Source: Sistotremastrum niveocremeum HHB9708
Lineage: Eukaryota; Basidiomycota; Agaricomycetes; Sistotremastrales; Sistotremastraceae
Length of the DNA: 36,852 nt
Direction: 5' to 3'
NCBI GenBank assembly: GCA_001630475.1
Contig: KV419480.1
Span: 1 to 36,852 of the forward strand
Positions 22,206 to 32,200 of the stretch are shown piece by piece. Position numbers and translations under genes: made by a program. The notes under the pieces are model-generated. The model worked only from the letters and a program-made list of their open reading frames with translations. It was not told the origin of the DNA and searched no databases. The first letter of the stretch is position 1. Each line of letters starts with the position of its first letter.

Positions 22206-22772
22206 ACGTCACGCTGTCGATTTCGACCCGAATTGCTATAATATTCGCTAATGCTCTAATATCTTCTATATTATCTCTCAACTAATATTTCGGACTCTCT
22301 TTCACTCATTAGTTATCTGCTTTCCCTCGCATTTTTTGCACGCTCGCACTCCTCCTGTATCGATAGTCTATTTCTTTTTTTTCGCACGTTATTATTGCAT
22401 CCATAAATTAATTCATAGCTTTTCCACCTCACTATACTTTCATGTCATAAGATACCATGGTACATTTACGAGCAATCCTGCGGGATTTTGCTCTTTTCAG
22501 GATTTTTGCATCGTAGCTCTGCGAACGTGAGGGCCCTGCAAACCGGGCTATCTCAAGGATCTCTTTCGCAGGCGCTGCGGCCCTGATCCCGAACGTCTCG
22601 GTTCCGCGTCCGAAGTCTGTCTTTCCAGCGATCCGGGCTCGGTTGTGGCACCTGCGCCCAGTGATCCCAGTGATGTAGATAACGCTTGTGCGGCGCATGT
22701 AGGCGCCTCTTATTTTTCCTTCGTCTCGACCATCACCTCTCGATAGCTACTATACTATTCTTACCGCTCAGA
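22206..22772. other. Spacer between peptide genes 1 and 2
   Basis: T-rich 3' flank, then the upstream region of peptide gene 2. No believable exon on either strand; the frame 22432-22698 (minus) has no motif. Confidence 0.45.
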
Positions 22773-23143
22773 ATGCAATTCATTGCGAGTGCTATTCGAA
22801 TCGGCCTGATGTTGGTCATCGTAGGGGGAGTCGTGGGCGTTCCTGTACCTTATCGACATCAACTATGTGAGTGTGCTATGTTCACCTCCCACTCCCCGTC
22901 TCCAATTCTCATGAGTTCTTTCAGTGACAATGAAATATCAAAATCATGATCATGGGAACGTCCCGTTTTCTGTGAGTCGTTTTCTAATGGTCCGTTCAAG
23001 GGGAAAGCTCAGTCGTGAGCCCGTTGACTTGTAGGACAAAAGAAGGTCACCACTGGCATGCTCCGGGGTTGGGGAGCCCTCGTGCGATTGTGAGTATCTG
23101 AATGTAGATAGACCGCTCACATTCCTCATGATCTTGTAAAGGA
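22773..23143 (+). CDS. Secreted single-core peptide precursor with Kex2-type KR site
   Basis: Exons 22773-22866, 22925-22971, 23035-23089 and the two final stop-codon bases 23142-23143 give 65 residues. A signal peptide (MQFIASAIRIGLMLVIVGG, cleavage about VVG/VPVP) is followed by a short His-rich pro-segment and then DKRRSPLACSGVGEPSCD at the very end. The last intron (23090-23141, 52 nt, GTGAGT...AAAG) splits the stop codon T/GA. Unspliced, the frame would run 17 residues further. The spliced form is preferred because it ends in SCD exactly like the third paralogue. Lys-Arg before the core fits Kex2 cleavage, releasing RSPLACSGVGEPSCD with two Cys able to form a loop. Same orientation and same terminal motif as its neighbours. 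Function unknown; signalling peptide or ribosomally made metabolite are the main options. Confidence 0.75.
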
Positions 23144-24587
23144 GGATGAGACACCGGTCTTGCATGAAGGGCGGACCACAACTGCGCTGTGTTGGACCAA
23201 TGACTGCTAATGAGCCAGTGATTGTGCCTCGATTACAGAACGGCCCAGGAAAATTCTTGTACCTGATAAATGTCGAAGAATACATTGCTTTGTTGCTGTC
23301 AAGCTTTTCTGTAATTGGGATATCGGGATATTCCTCACAGTTTTATCCAGTATATTCTGCGAAGTTCTTTCGAGCGATCCTAAGGGCCAATCGTTTCAAA
23401 CATCCCAAACACTGACCCACTGAGTATCACTGACGACGGCGACGGAGTCATCGCTTGACTCACGGAGACTTTGCGCACGCGAAGGAGCACTAAAAAAATC
23501 AAAATTCCATGCCTCGAGTTGTCACAGAACCTCGCAAAAGTAAATCGCCCAGAACGCACCAACACAGGCAAACGCTTGCAAACGGGCAAACGAACGCAGT
23601 GTCCAAGCTCGGGTGAACTCGGAAGAGGCTTTCGGCCTCGGTCATTCAAACTCCGACCACCCGATACCATCAAAATTCCTCATCGCATTGCTGTACTCTA
23701 GCCTGTGCACTGGTCCTTTCTGCAGATCCTCAAATCGAATCTGGTGATCCATCAGCGATCCAGTGGGATCTATGCCCACGTTCTAATCGGACTCTCCGAG
23801 CTCGTTGTGGCGTTCGGTAAATTTGCTTCCACTGGGAAGCGGAAATCTAAATGCACTGCTTGTTATTATCAAATGTTGGCTATTTTTGACACAAAATCTT
23901 GACTGGACAACCTCGACAGATCGATAAACTGATATGGCATAACACCAGCCTTCATTCTGGGACAATGTTTGAGTGCCTTGTTTGGGTGTCTGCTCGTCTG
24001 TTACAGTACCTCTACACGAAGTAGACGCCGTTTTGGCTCACCTTCTGGACTTCGCTTATCCCAAGATCTACGACCCTGCGCCACGTTTTAGTTACCGAAA
24101 AGAGGAGATCTCATCATTTAGCAGCCCTGCACCAGGATCGCCCTAGCGCCCCCGGCCACACCCGAAACACTCTCGTCCCCGGGCCACTCACACGAATCAA
24201 CACGATTGGCTCCCGTTCCATCAGCCGAGGAATTATCGTTTATGACTATTGGCTATACTGTCTCATCAACTCGTGCAGTGGCCTTTGCTAATGAGATATT
24301 CGCGTCATGCTGTTAATATGACGTTCATTCTTTTCCACGGCAAGACTGGAAACGTCGGTTCGTGGATTCTAGCGATCATTATCGCTTCGGTCTTGTTTGT
24401 GGAAAGGTCTCGTCGAGACGATCTCGCAATGAGTTCAGGCCGACTTTGACGTATAGCTGGCTCGCTAAATGCTATATATGATGCTCTGCTGCTTCTCGGA
24501 AAAAGCATCAGCTAACGTACTTTCTTTCCTACGCATCTAATTCTTCACATCTCCTTCCTTCCTCTCTTCGTCTATACTATTCATATA
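23144..24587. other. Spacer between peptide genes 2 and 3
   Basis: About 1.4 kb. The only protein-like trace is the BTB-like exon listed at 24007-24146. A TATATA stretch near 24473-24478 is about 110 nt before the third peptide ATG. The plus frames 23146-23415 and 23471-23701 have no motif and no further SCD core was found. Confidence 0.4.
24007..24146 (+). pseudogene. Isolated BTB/POZ-like terminal exon
   Basis: After a TTACAG acceptor the frame reads PLHEVDAVLAHLLDFAYPK then IYDPAPRF, ending in TAG at 24144. PL-x-V-x-L-LL-YP is typical of the third strand/helix part of BTB domains in agaricomycetes. No upstream BTB exons (the LWFPDG or HK-L-S-F-RDMF parts) were found, so this is probably a gene fragment. 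The similarity is from memory and weak. Confidence 0.3.
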
Positions 24588-25015
24588 ATGGTTGCCGTCA
24601 AGTCTTTCACCACCCCTCTCATCGTTCTTTTCTCTCTTTATCGCATGACTGTCAATACCAACAGCATCAATGGTACGTGTCCGCTAAACTCTCCACATCA
24701 CGGTCTGACCGAAAAGCGTAGATATCAGTCTTCACTCACTGCAATCCTCACCTTCCAAGACAATCGTTCGTTCTGAATACCAAGTGAGCCAACTTTTTAA
24801 ACTCTCTATTTCGTGTACTGATGGCGGATTAACAGCTCGATACTCCCTTCGGGACACTCTTCTCCACCAAATCATACGCTTCCGTCGAATACTTCCCCAC
24901 AGCTTCTCTCATCCCGACACGTGTGAGTCCTACCTAGCAATTTAAGACGGCAAGATTACTTACTCTGCTGTAGCAAACTCCCTGTGGAGGACCCGGCGAA
25001 CCTTCTTGCGATTAA
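24588..25015 (+). CDS. Secreted single-core peptide precursor ending TPCGGPGEPSCD
   Basis: Exons 24588-24672, 24722-24783, 24836-24922 and 24974-25015 join in phase to 91 residues. The start MVAVKSFTTPLIVLFSLYR resembles that of the first paralogue (MVALRLSF...), and both leaders contain CT-rich sequence before ATGGTTGCC. A pro-region of about 60 residues (SLQSSPSK, LDTPFGTLFSTK) follows, then PTRQTPCGGPGEPSCD and stop. The terminal core occupies its own 42-nt phase-0 exon, as in the four-core gene. A single Arg precedes QTPC at the exon junction; the same R/Q context occurs at the first exon junction of the four-core gene (QFR/QHES), so Kex2-like cleavage after Arg is possible. Third member of the cluster; function unknown. 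Confidence 0.75.
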
Positions 25016-25702
25016 ATAACCCACACACACAAACGCGTCATACAACCAAATGCTCGATCATCACACCTCCACTTAATTTTATAATTCCGTATCGCATCGC
25101 ACATAATTTCTCAACGCATCACTTCACTTCACACTATCGATTCAAGCATATCTCGGACTCTAGCATGTCATATTGCATCGCACATAATCTCTGAACCCAT
25201 CATTTCGCATTATCTATTCCAGCATCTCTTGGACTTTCCCCCTCACACCTCATTACTTATTATTCATCCTTGCATTCGCTTTGTAGCATTAGGTCATTCC
25301 TTGCTTTCTCTATCTCGGACCCTTGTGTTGTTGCACTTTCATTTTCATCAGTACATCACTCTTTCTTTCGGACTCGAATTATGGACTATAGACTCAGTCT
25401 GAAGTGCACGGGAAGGGTCAGGTAGGAATTTCAAAATTCCGACGCGCGTCTCGCGAGTTCTGTTCTTCGTGTAGAGTGTGTAGTCGCAAAGTGATGATGT
25501 GTTGTATACTAGGATATGACATGTTAATGATTCGACAAGGATACCAAGTCGAACCATGAGTCCGACACGTATGGTGGCTCAAGAAAAGTCGTAAGTGTTG
25601 ACTCTTGAAGGATGGTCAGATCGTGACGAATGCCGCGTAACATTATTCAATGCTTATGATCAGTTGTGATACATTAGATGCTACACATACATTGCTACGT
25701 AT
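25016..25702. other. Spacer after the peptide cluster
   Basis: Imperfect direct repeats built on ATCGCACATAAT..TC (about 25094-25200) occur in the 3' flank of peptide gene 3. No coding exon was found before the integrase stop at 25703. Confidence 0.4.
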
Positions 25703-27697
25703 CTAGGATTGAGCTTGAAGGTTCGCAATATACATGTCTAGTTCAGATACAAGAACGTTGAAAACAGGCCAACCGTCGATCGGTTTGAGGTTGTTGAGGG
25801 CGGGAACGTCTCGAAGACCTGCGTAGATCGTGGTCAGGACAGTAAGCATAGGTTCCTCTACCCAAGTGAAGGCCTCTGCTCTTGTGACAGGTATGAGTCC
25901 TCGCAAAACAGCTATGTCCTCCGCTTGAACCGGCTGGAAACAATCTTTGACATTCCTTCCTTGCGCGATCTCCGGTTGTTCCGCGGCGATGAAGACGGTC
26001 CTAGGTGTAAAACCAGATGGCATCATCTTATCCTTCTGGCGCCGTATCTTGTGATTGTTCCACTCTTCCTTGTATCGATCCAGTTCATTCTGAACGATTG
26101 AAGGCCAAATGAAGTTGAAAACGGGACTGAAATTTCGAATTGGCATCAGTCAGTAAAGCAAGATCGTCCAAAGAAACAAGGCAGCTGACATGTGAAGTGG
26201 GTTGCCGCTGTCGAAATAACCGGCTGTTTTGCCCTGCTGGAGATGTACTGTGCTCCAACAATCATATGTCCCAGTCACGCGTCACACCACCTCTCTTTGG
26301 GACACTAAAAAGTGTCCCGTCACGCGTCACATAGATTTTTGGGACACTTTTTATATAAAATAAAATTTCAAAAATCATTTTTCGGGTCGGAAATGCGATT
26401 TGGGACACATTTTTTGCTTTGGTCACGCAGAAAATTTGGGTCTGGGACAGTGGGACACTTGGTTCATTTTGGTCACATGTCACGGGGGTAGGGACACTTG
26501 TTTGTTGGAGCACAGTATGAAGAGAGTCTTTCCAGTTGCATTACGGAACCAACGCCAGAAACCTTCGATTACAGTGTTGCGCGTGGAAGGGATAGCTACT
26601 ACGGGAGGATATTTTTGTTGATCGATATCCGGCGTGAAAGCGTTCCTGCAGGATTATTAATTGGACGTAATGTTGCAATGACAGACGAAATGCAGACAGA
26701 CCTTAAGGCAATTTGGCAGCCTCCCATGATGCCGGTTTCAGATCCCTTGTCTACAGTGACTTGAAGAGGAAATTCTAAATTGTATGGTGTTGAGTACATT
26801 CGGATATTGAGAGAAAAATAGACATACTTTTGTGCTGCTCAAGCATGTCAAGATAGACATGGCCGATGGCCGTTTCCAGGCGATTGTTTGGGACAACAAC
26901 AAGATGAAGGACGTAGCCGCTATATTTGTCTTTCATGCCGTAGATCGGGAGCCCGATGTCGCCCATGGTCAAGGCTTGAGCACCAAGCTTGTCGTGACCG
27001 TCGCAGTTGATTTCAGCCCCAGGTCCGATGGCTGTCAGTCTTCCTCTGAGTGGCTTGTCTTTGATCTTGCCAGGAAATCGACGGCTTGTACCAAGAGGAT
27101 CGAGGGCGAGCATGACTTTACGAACGAAGTCACTGGCAGCATGAAGAGGGAAGGTCAGAAAACAATGTCACACATAGAACAAGTGAGTGCGTACCGAGGG
27201 ATGGGGGTGAGATCATTCGCCAGACTGTGTTTGACCCAGCCTATGCCCCGTTCGCCGGCAAGATCATCCTGCATCTTGTTCATGACCAGTTGCACAGCGG
27301 CGGTCTTGGAGACGTTCACGATGCTCTTCCTGGAGCTAGGTATACTGTACTTTCTTCGAAGTCGTTTGAGGGAGCTGAGGCTGTGGCGGGGAATACACAA
27401 GTGAGTCGGGGTGGCATCGACCGAGAGAACAGTTTTTGCGATATTACCTGATTGAATAGTCAAGCTCTGTACGCAGGCAGGCCAGTTGCACTTCTAATCT
27501 CATGCTCTGCTGTGAATATCTGAGCAGCGCAGCCACAAGACCCTCTGGCTCCTCCTCAGCTGGATGGTGTCAGGGTCAGGCGCCGTAGGCGGTGAAAGGA
27601 CAGCGGTCTCACGAGTGCCGTGTTGGTTCTTCCCTTGGCGATTGTTACTTGTTTTCTCTGGTTCTTGATTGGGTTCATCGGTGTCAGACATGGTCAT
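25703..27697 (-). CDS. DDE integrase-core protein of agaricomycete transposon type, interrupted by a MITE
   Basis: Seven exons (27697-27613, 27559-27448, 27374-27195, 27132-26828, 26759-26702, 26645-26190 containing a 268-bp element, 26126-25703). Omitting the element and one TA copy gives 1350 nt, 449 residues without a stop. Order: variable acidic N-terminus; helical LKRLRRKYSIPSSRK; catalytic block 1 NCDGHDKLGAQ with PIYGMKDKYSGYVLH; block 2 PLQ/VTVDKGSETG (split at exon 5); block 3 STRNTVIEGFWRWFRN with the Glu; then YFDSGNPLH and FIWPSIVQNELDRYKEEWNN. The two Asp and the Glu of an rve-type core are present. Such proteins are multi-copy in Agaricomycetes, probably transposon-derived. As it stands, the element sits just after GKTLFI and breaks the unspliced frame, so the copy is probably disabled unless the insert is spliced out. 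Confidence 0.85.
26248..26515. mobile_element. 268-bp MITE with CTGTGCTCCAACAA inverted ends and TA target duplication
   Basis: Left end CTGTGCTCCAACAA, right end TTGTTGGAGCACAG, flanked by TA (26246-26247, 26516-26517): Tc1/mariner-type hallmark. Internally it is built from GGGACAC/GTGTCCC and GTCACGCGTCAC repeats, including the hairpin GGGACACTAAAAAGTGTCCC. No coding capacity. It splits exon 6 of the integrase gene. Confidence 0.85.
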
Positions 27698-28272
27698 CGC
27701 AGTTGAAGGTTGATCGTCGGAGCCACCAACAAACACGAACTAACTGTTTGTTTGTTCACGATTTGAGTTGCCGTTTTAGGAAGGATACACAAATAAACAC
27801 TGTTCGGCAGGCAGTCTAACACCGGTAAGGCAGTCAGTCATTAGACAAATCCAACAAAGAGGCAATGCATGGATTTGCTAGGGAACCTTGAGAATGAGAA
27901 TAGTCATATAGTCAAAATTGAGAATAGTGTCCTCTGAATGCATCAGTTTTCTGTGTCCTCTCACCTCTCACGAGATATGGGAGCAACTGGAATTTCATGT
28001 GCATCTCTATATAACATCTTAACGTACATCTCAACATTTGGCGCTGAAAACCAAGAGAGCAGACGCAGTCGAAAGGCGTTGAGCGGAGTTTGAATGTTCA
28101 ACGTGATCACGGGCATTTTGGTAGACGCTACCTAGCCTCAACGACGCAAAACAGAAAACATAGAGTTATAGTCACAACTCAGGGCATAGTTGGCATAGGA
28201 TATCAATAATAATTGCTTTATAATCTCATGCTATACAACAAGCTGGTACAAGGCAAGAAAGGATACAGTAAG
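27698..28272. other. Gap between integrase and first alpha-kinase gene
   Basis: Holds the integrase upstream region and the 3' flank of the kinase gene. Nothing else recognised. Confidence 0.45.
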
Positions 28273-30756
28273 CTATTTTTTTGCAGCACGGCGGGGGTTC
28301 CTACGTGGCCGATCCTCTTCATCTCTGTCACTGTCGCTCTCCCCGTCATTGTCTTCGCAGTTGAGTAAGTGCAGCCCAAGATCTTGACAGAGGTCCTGGC
28401 ATTGATGCTGAGTTAAGAACGCCTCAATGCCTTCATCGCCACAATCTCCTACCCCACTGGTCCTGAAATGGCATGCATCGTCTTAATGCTCAACAAGCAA
28501 TGAATGATGAATAAGGCACGTACATCTCTGGGGTATGAGTCATGATGTCGAACACTATCTCTTTTGATTGGGCTTTCCCATTGATGAGTTCGCTCATGGT
28601 TGTGGCTAATTGGCTGTGTCAGATTGGTCGGAAAGATGGAAAATGAGCACACTTACTCTGAATGTCAGCAACAACAACAGTTTTATTGCTTTGTTCATAC
28701 ACAAAGTGCACGAATGCGTGCAAAATTTTCTCCAACTTCGTTTTCGGGAGCGGCCACGCCATGCTGCCACAATGCTTAGCAAATTGCACACTGCGACGAG
28801 TAAGGATGAACACGAATATCACCAAAAAAAAGGTACCCATGGATGTACCTGGGTAGGTACCTGCCTTTTGCATTGTTTACAGGTCCAGGTACACCATCTG
28901 GCAAAAAGTTCACAGGTACAGGTATTGGAAATCTCAAAATTTCATTTATCCAGGTACCTCATGGATATACCTGTTTAAGGACAGGAGTCCTCTGGATCTC
29001 AGATCCACATACATATACTCCCATACAAGATCAAATCTCATTATTAGACTACTTATAATGTATTAGTATGAGTCAGAGACAAGCATATCCGGGCCTCACT
29101 TGAGTTTTCAGTATCCATTGGGCATCTACTTGTGCTTGATTTGAGGTACTTGGGTTCAATCTAGATACCCAAAGGCACTCAGATACTTGGGTATGGGTGT
29201 TCAGATGGATATTTTTATTACATATGGGTACTCAGGTGTAGATACCTGAGTCCAGTTTGGATACCCATATTACTCAATTCTACCCATATTCATGGACCTG
29301 CAGGTATACCTAGGTCACCTGTCAAGGTACCTGGGTTGTTCAAAATCATGTTGCCAAAATTTTTGACAGGTCCAGGTACTGAACCCTGAGGGCCAGGGTA
29401 CCTGCCCCTAAGGTACCCATACTCGCGAGTCTATATTCGTGTTCATCCTTAGCGACGAGGCTCTACCATCCAATAAACCCCGTCGAAGGCGAGAAGGTCA
29501 TCCATCTCAACGGAAGAGACAACAGAGGGTGGGGCAGATGGATCGACGACCTCTTTAATAAGAAAAACATCTGTAAACTCGAGATCTGGATTTGGAGTTA
29601 GCATTTGACAGGCAAACCAGGAGAAGACATTGGCTCACCCAATGGAACTACAACACCGGCAGCTTCACACCGGTTGTAGAACTCCTTCAGAAACCATTGA
29701 CCCTGCTTCAGACCTTGAGCATCGCCCACCAAGTTATCACGATTTTGATCCGGATTCACTGGCGCCGAGTGGCCTATGTTCAGGAAGCGTTTGGCAACAA
29801 AGAGTTCGCCATCGATATTAAACTGAGAAGGGGAATGAGCTCACGGCTATAGACTCATAACATGTAACATACCTCATAAACCATCTTAGTCCGACCTCTT
29901 CCCAAAGGCTGCAGTTGCAGGCGGCCAGACTCGTCCTCGCTGGCACCCGCAGGCCATTCTATTTTCACAGACCCATCGAGGGGGTTCACCGAGATTGTAC
30001 TTCGAATGAACTGGATAGAGCAATCAGACGGTGTGAACCGACCGATGCGACTGGGGCCACCAAAGGAACTTTGGATGGGAGGCACTGCAATCACAAATTC
30101 AGTCTAAATTGCACGCGATGGGCACGGCACAGCACATACATATGGTACGCTGTCGTTTGACAATGCTGTCGGCGTCCGATAACTTGCGTTTACGACTTCC
30201 CTTCACTGTATCTTCATAGCCTTCGTTCACCTGTAGAGTTCCAAGGTCCAGTCCACGTGACTGGTCGTATTGAGCAACCGGACCGAAGTCGCGACTGGAC
30301 TGCAGTTGCCAGTTGCCTCGGTTTCTGAAAATCAGGCAACCGGCAACCGCAGTCATGACCAGTCGTGACCATGGTCGCAACCGATACTCAGGGAAGACCC
30401 TTAAGGGTCCCCAAACAGGGTGCTCAGAGGGTAATGTAGTGGTATTTTCCTCATGTATGGTCATGTATTCATGGTATATGATATATATACAGTATATATA
30501 TGATCAATAGACACCAATAGACTATATATAAGAGGGTAAAACAATATATTAATCATTAAAATATTACATTTATAGGGCAGGCAACTGGTCGTGACTGGTC
30601 ATTTGATGACTGGTTGCCAGACCGTGACTGCAGTTGCAGTTGCCAGTCACAGCAATTTTGGAATTTGGCAACCGGTCGCAGTTGCCAGTCACGGGGAATT
30701 TTGGAAAAAGTCCAGTCGTGACTGGACTTTGGAACTCTATTCACCTGTCTATCCAT
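28273..30756 (-). CDS. Alpha-type (atypical) protein kinase, carrying two MITE insertions
   Basis: Atypical Ser/Thr kinase of the alpha-kinase fold (MHCK/eEF2K/TRPM type), expanded in Agaricomycetes. Removing two elements plus one target copy each leaves pieces 30756-30740, 30225-30140, 30084-29873, 29822-29639, 29585-29452, 28792-28657, 28605-28524 and 28462-28273: 1041 nt, 346 residues, no stop. Motifs: basic SRKRKLSDADSIVKRQR; LGRGRTKMVYE (Gly-rich loop); ELFVAKRF (VAxK lysine); LLAFDGVYWMVEPRR; AFVHFVYEQSNKTVVVADIQ; IVFDIMTHT; GVGDCGDEGIEAFLTQHQC and DLC (C-x3-C zinc pair). The C-terminus is acidic, then RPRRNPRRAAKK. The 506-bp element near the start can be removed by ordinary GT-AG splicing; the 651-bp element in the middle cannot be removed exactly that way, though splicing from GTAGAG to TTGCTAAG would stay in frame with loss of 11 residues. 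Confidence 0.85.
28801..29451. mobile_element. 651-bp hAT-like MITE with 8-bp target duplication GCGACGAG
   Basis: Perfect 19-bp inverted ends TAAGGATGAACACGAATAT; target duplication GCGACGAG at 28793-28800 and 29452-29459. The interior is dense in GGTACCTG/CAGGTACC and GGGTA motifs in both orientations. No coding capacity. Eight-base duplication suggests the hAT superfamily. It separates VEPRR from SVQFAKHCG of the kinase. Confidence 0.88.
30234..30739. mobile_element. 506-bp hAT-like MITE with TAGAGTTCCAA ends and target duplication TTCACCTG
   Basis: Left end TAGAGTTCCAAGGTCCAGTC, right end mirrored as GACTGGACTTTGGAACTCTA; target copies TTCACCTG at 30226-30233 and 30740-30747. The interior is full of ACTGGTCGTGAC and GCAGTTGCCAGT repeats in both orientations. 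TAGAG-type ends and 8-bp duplication fit hAT. No coding capacity. Inserted five codons into the alpha-kinase gene. Confidence 0.88.
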
Positions 30757-31530
30757 TACACCTTACGGAAACATATAGCGTTCATGTTCGGAAGCAGGGT
30801 TCAAACCCTGAACTGAGTTCCAATTACGGCCGAACAGTTCCGCTTGACCCCGCGCACCCCCTCCACAGTAAATAACTTTAAGTTATAAGCGGCCGTTGTC
30901 TATTGGTTCATCGAAACCCCTGCCAAATCATATATTCCGTCACTTTTCACTTATCACTTTCAATTAACACAGAGCTTCGCAGGTTCTCCAAAGGATTTAT
31001 CGCTTGCCTGTGGCCCTCACCATTCTCTCTTTTAGGCATAACACCATTCATATAGATATCACTCTCGTAGTTGCCCCAATCCTTTTCCACGAGATTTGAA
31101 CTACCATAGACATTGGAAATATGCCGGTGCCTGATATTATCTCGATGTTACGGCGGTTTGCGCGGATGCTCCGTTCACAAGCAGGCCGCTGACGCGATTG
31201 TTTGGCCACTGTTTGGTCAGGCCTTTCCCGAGGTACAAACGTCCACCGCAGCATCACCCCAGCCATTCGCGCAACCCGTTCGTTCACAATGTACACACCG
31301 ACATGAATCGCCAGATGATATCCGGGCGGTGAGATACTCTCTGGCAGAGACCATTGCCATTCTCATTGAATCCAATGGCCTTCGACGGTTGGCGCGAAGA
31401 CCTCATCTACTCTGATCCATTGGTTCACTTCACCTACGCGACAGCCACGGTGAGCTTGCTGCTTCGTTGGCCTCTTTCATTTGAAGTGACTGATTGACTC
31501 TTTCAGTCACTTCAATCGTCTGTCACCCTC
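30757..31530. other. Upstream region of the alpha-kinase gene; no gene resolved
   Basis: Includes a possible plus-strand frame 31113-31415 and an alternative-frame exon-like run reading MAFDGWREDLIYSDPLVHF at about 31377-31452 followed by GTGAGC, but I could not build a coherent gene. CAGGGTTCAAACCCTG at 30798 is a small palindrome. Confidence 0.35.
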
Positions 31531-31536
31531 CTTGAC

Positions 31537-32200
31537 ATTCGACGAACCATCGCGAGGATCCGTTGCCACGTCACCATCTTCCATCGGCGAGTATGATCCC
31601 TCTCGATCCGACGGATGGGACGATGTCCAACCCCCGCGAATCGTCCATACGATAAAGACATCGCCTCGGTGAGATAGATCCCTTTGAATCGTACACTCTC
31701 GTCGCTGGCTGTGCTCCATCAGTGTATCGGCCAGTTGGGGCGCTTATCGTGCCCTTGCCCCTAACCAGCCATCCTACTACTCTTCCACCCACTTGCGGTC
31801 AGCACCGTTTCGCCTTTCCTCCGTCTACGATTTGTAACTGACATTCTCCGTTACAGTGGCTCTCGTCGGCCCCTCCTCATTCACATACGACGAACATCGC
31901 GAGGATGTGTTCCTTCCCACGTCACCATTTCCCATCGGCCACGGCGAGTATGATCCCTCTCGATCCAACCCCCGCGAATCGTCCATACGATAAAGACATC
32001 CCCTCGGTGAGATACATCCCTTTAAATCGTACACCCCCGTCGCTGGCTGTCCTCCATTAGTGTATCGGCGAGTTGTGGCGCTTATCGCTTGGCCCTAACC
32101 TCAAGCCATCCTACTACTCTTCCACCCACTGGCGGTCAGCTCCGTCTCGCCTTTCCTCCTTCTACGATTGGTAACTGACTCTCCGTTACAGTGGCTCTCG
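31537..32200 (+). repeat. Tandem duplication of an about 345-bp exon/intron-like unit
   Basis: Unit 1 begins ACATTCGACGAACCATCGCG (31537), unit 2 ACATACGACGAACATCGCG (31882). Both then read GAGTATGATCCCTCTCGATC, CCCCCGCGAATCGTCCATAC, a GTGAGATA donor-like site, GCCATCCTACTACTCTTCCA and CTCCGTTACAGTGGCTCTCG with an acceptor-like TTACAG. A decayed third start appears near 32228. The exon-like parts translate as related Ser/Pro-rich peptides (GEYDPSRS shared). It looks like an exon duplicated with its intron in an unresolved or decayed gene. Confidence 0.75.

Noticed and set aside
24249-24449. 66-aa frame with hydrophobic stretch upstream of the third peptide gene
   Set aside because: No cysteine core like its neighbours and no signal-peptide-like start; likely chance.
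28801-29451. CRISPR-like or regulatory array from repeated GGTACCTG motifs
   Set aside because: Repeats are irregular, in both orientations and bounded by perfect inverted ends with a target duplication, so a transposon explains them.
30790-30830. tRNA-like B box (GGTTCAAACCC)
   Set aside because: No A box, acceptor stem or anticodon arm upstream; the sequence is explained as a short palindrome.
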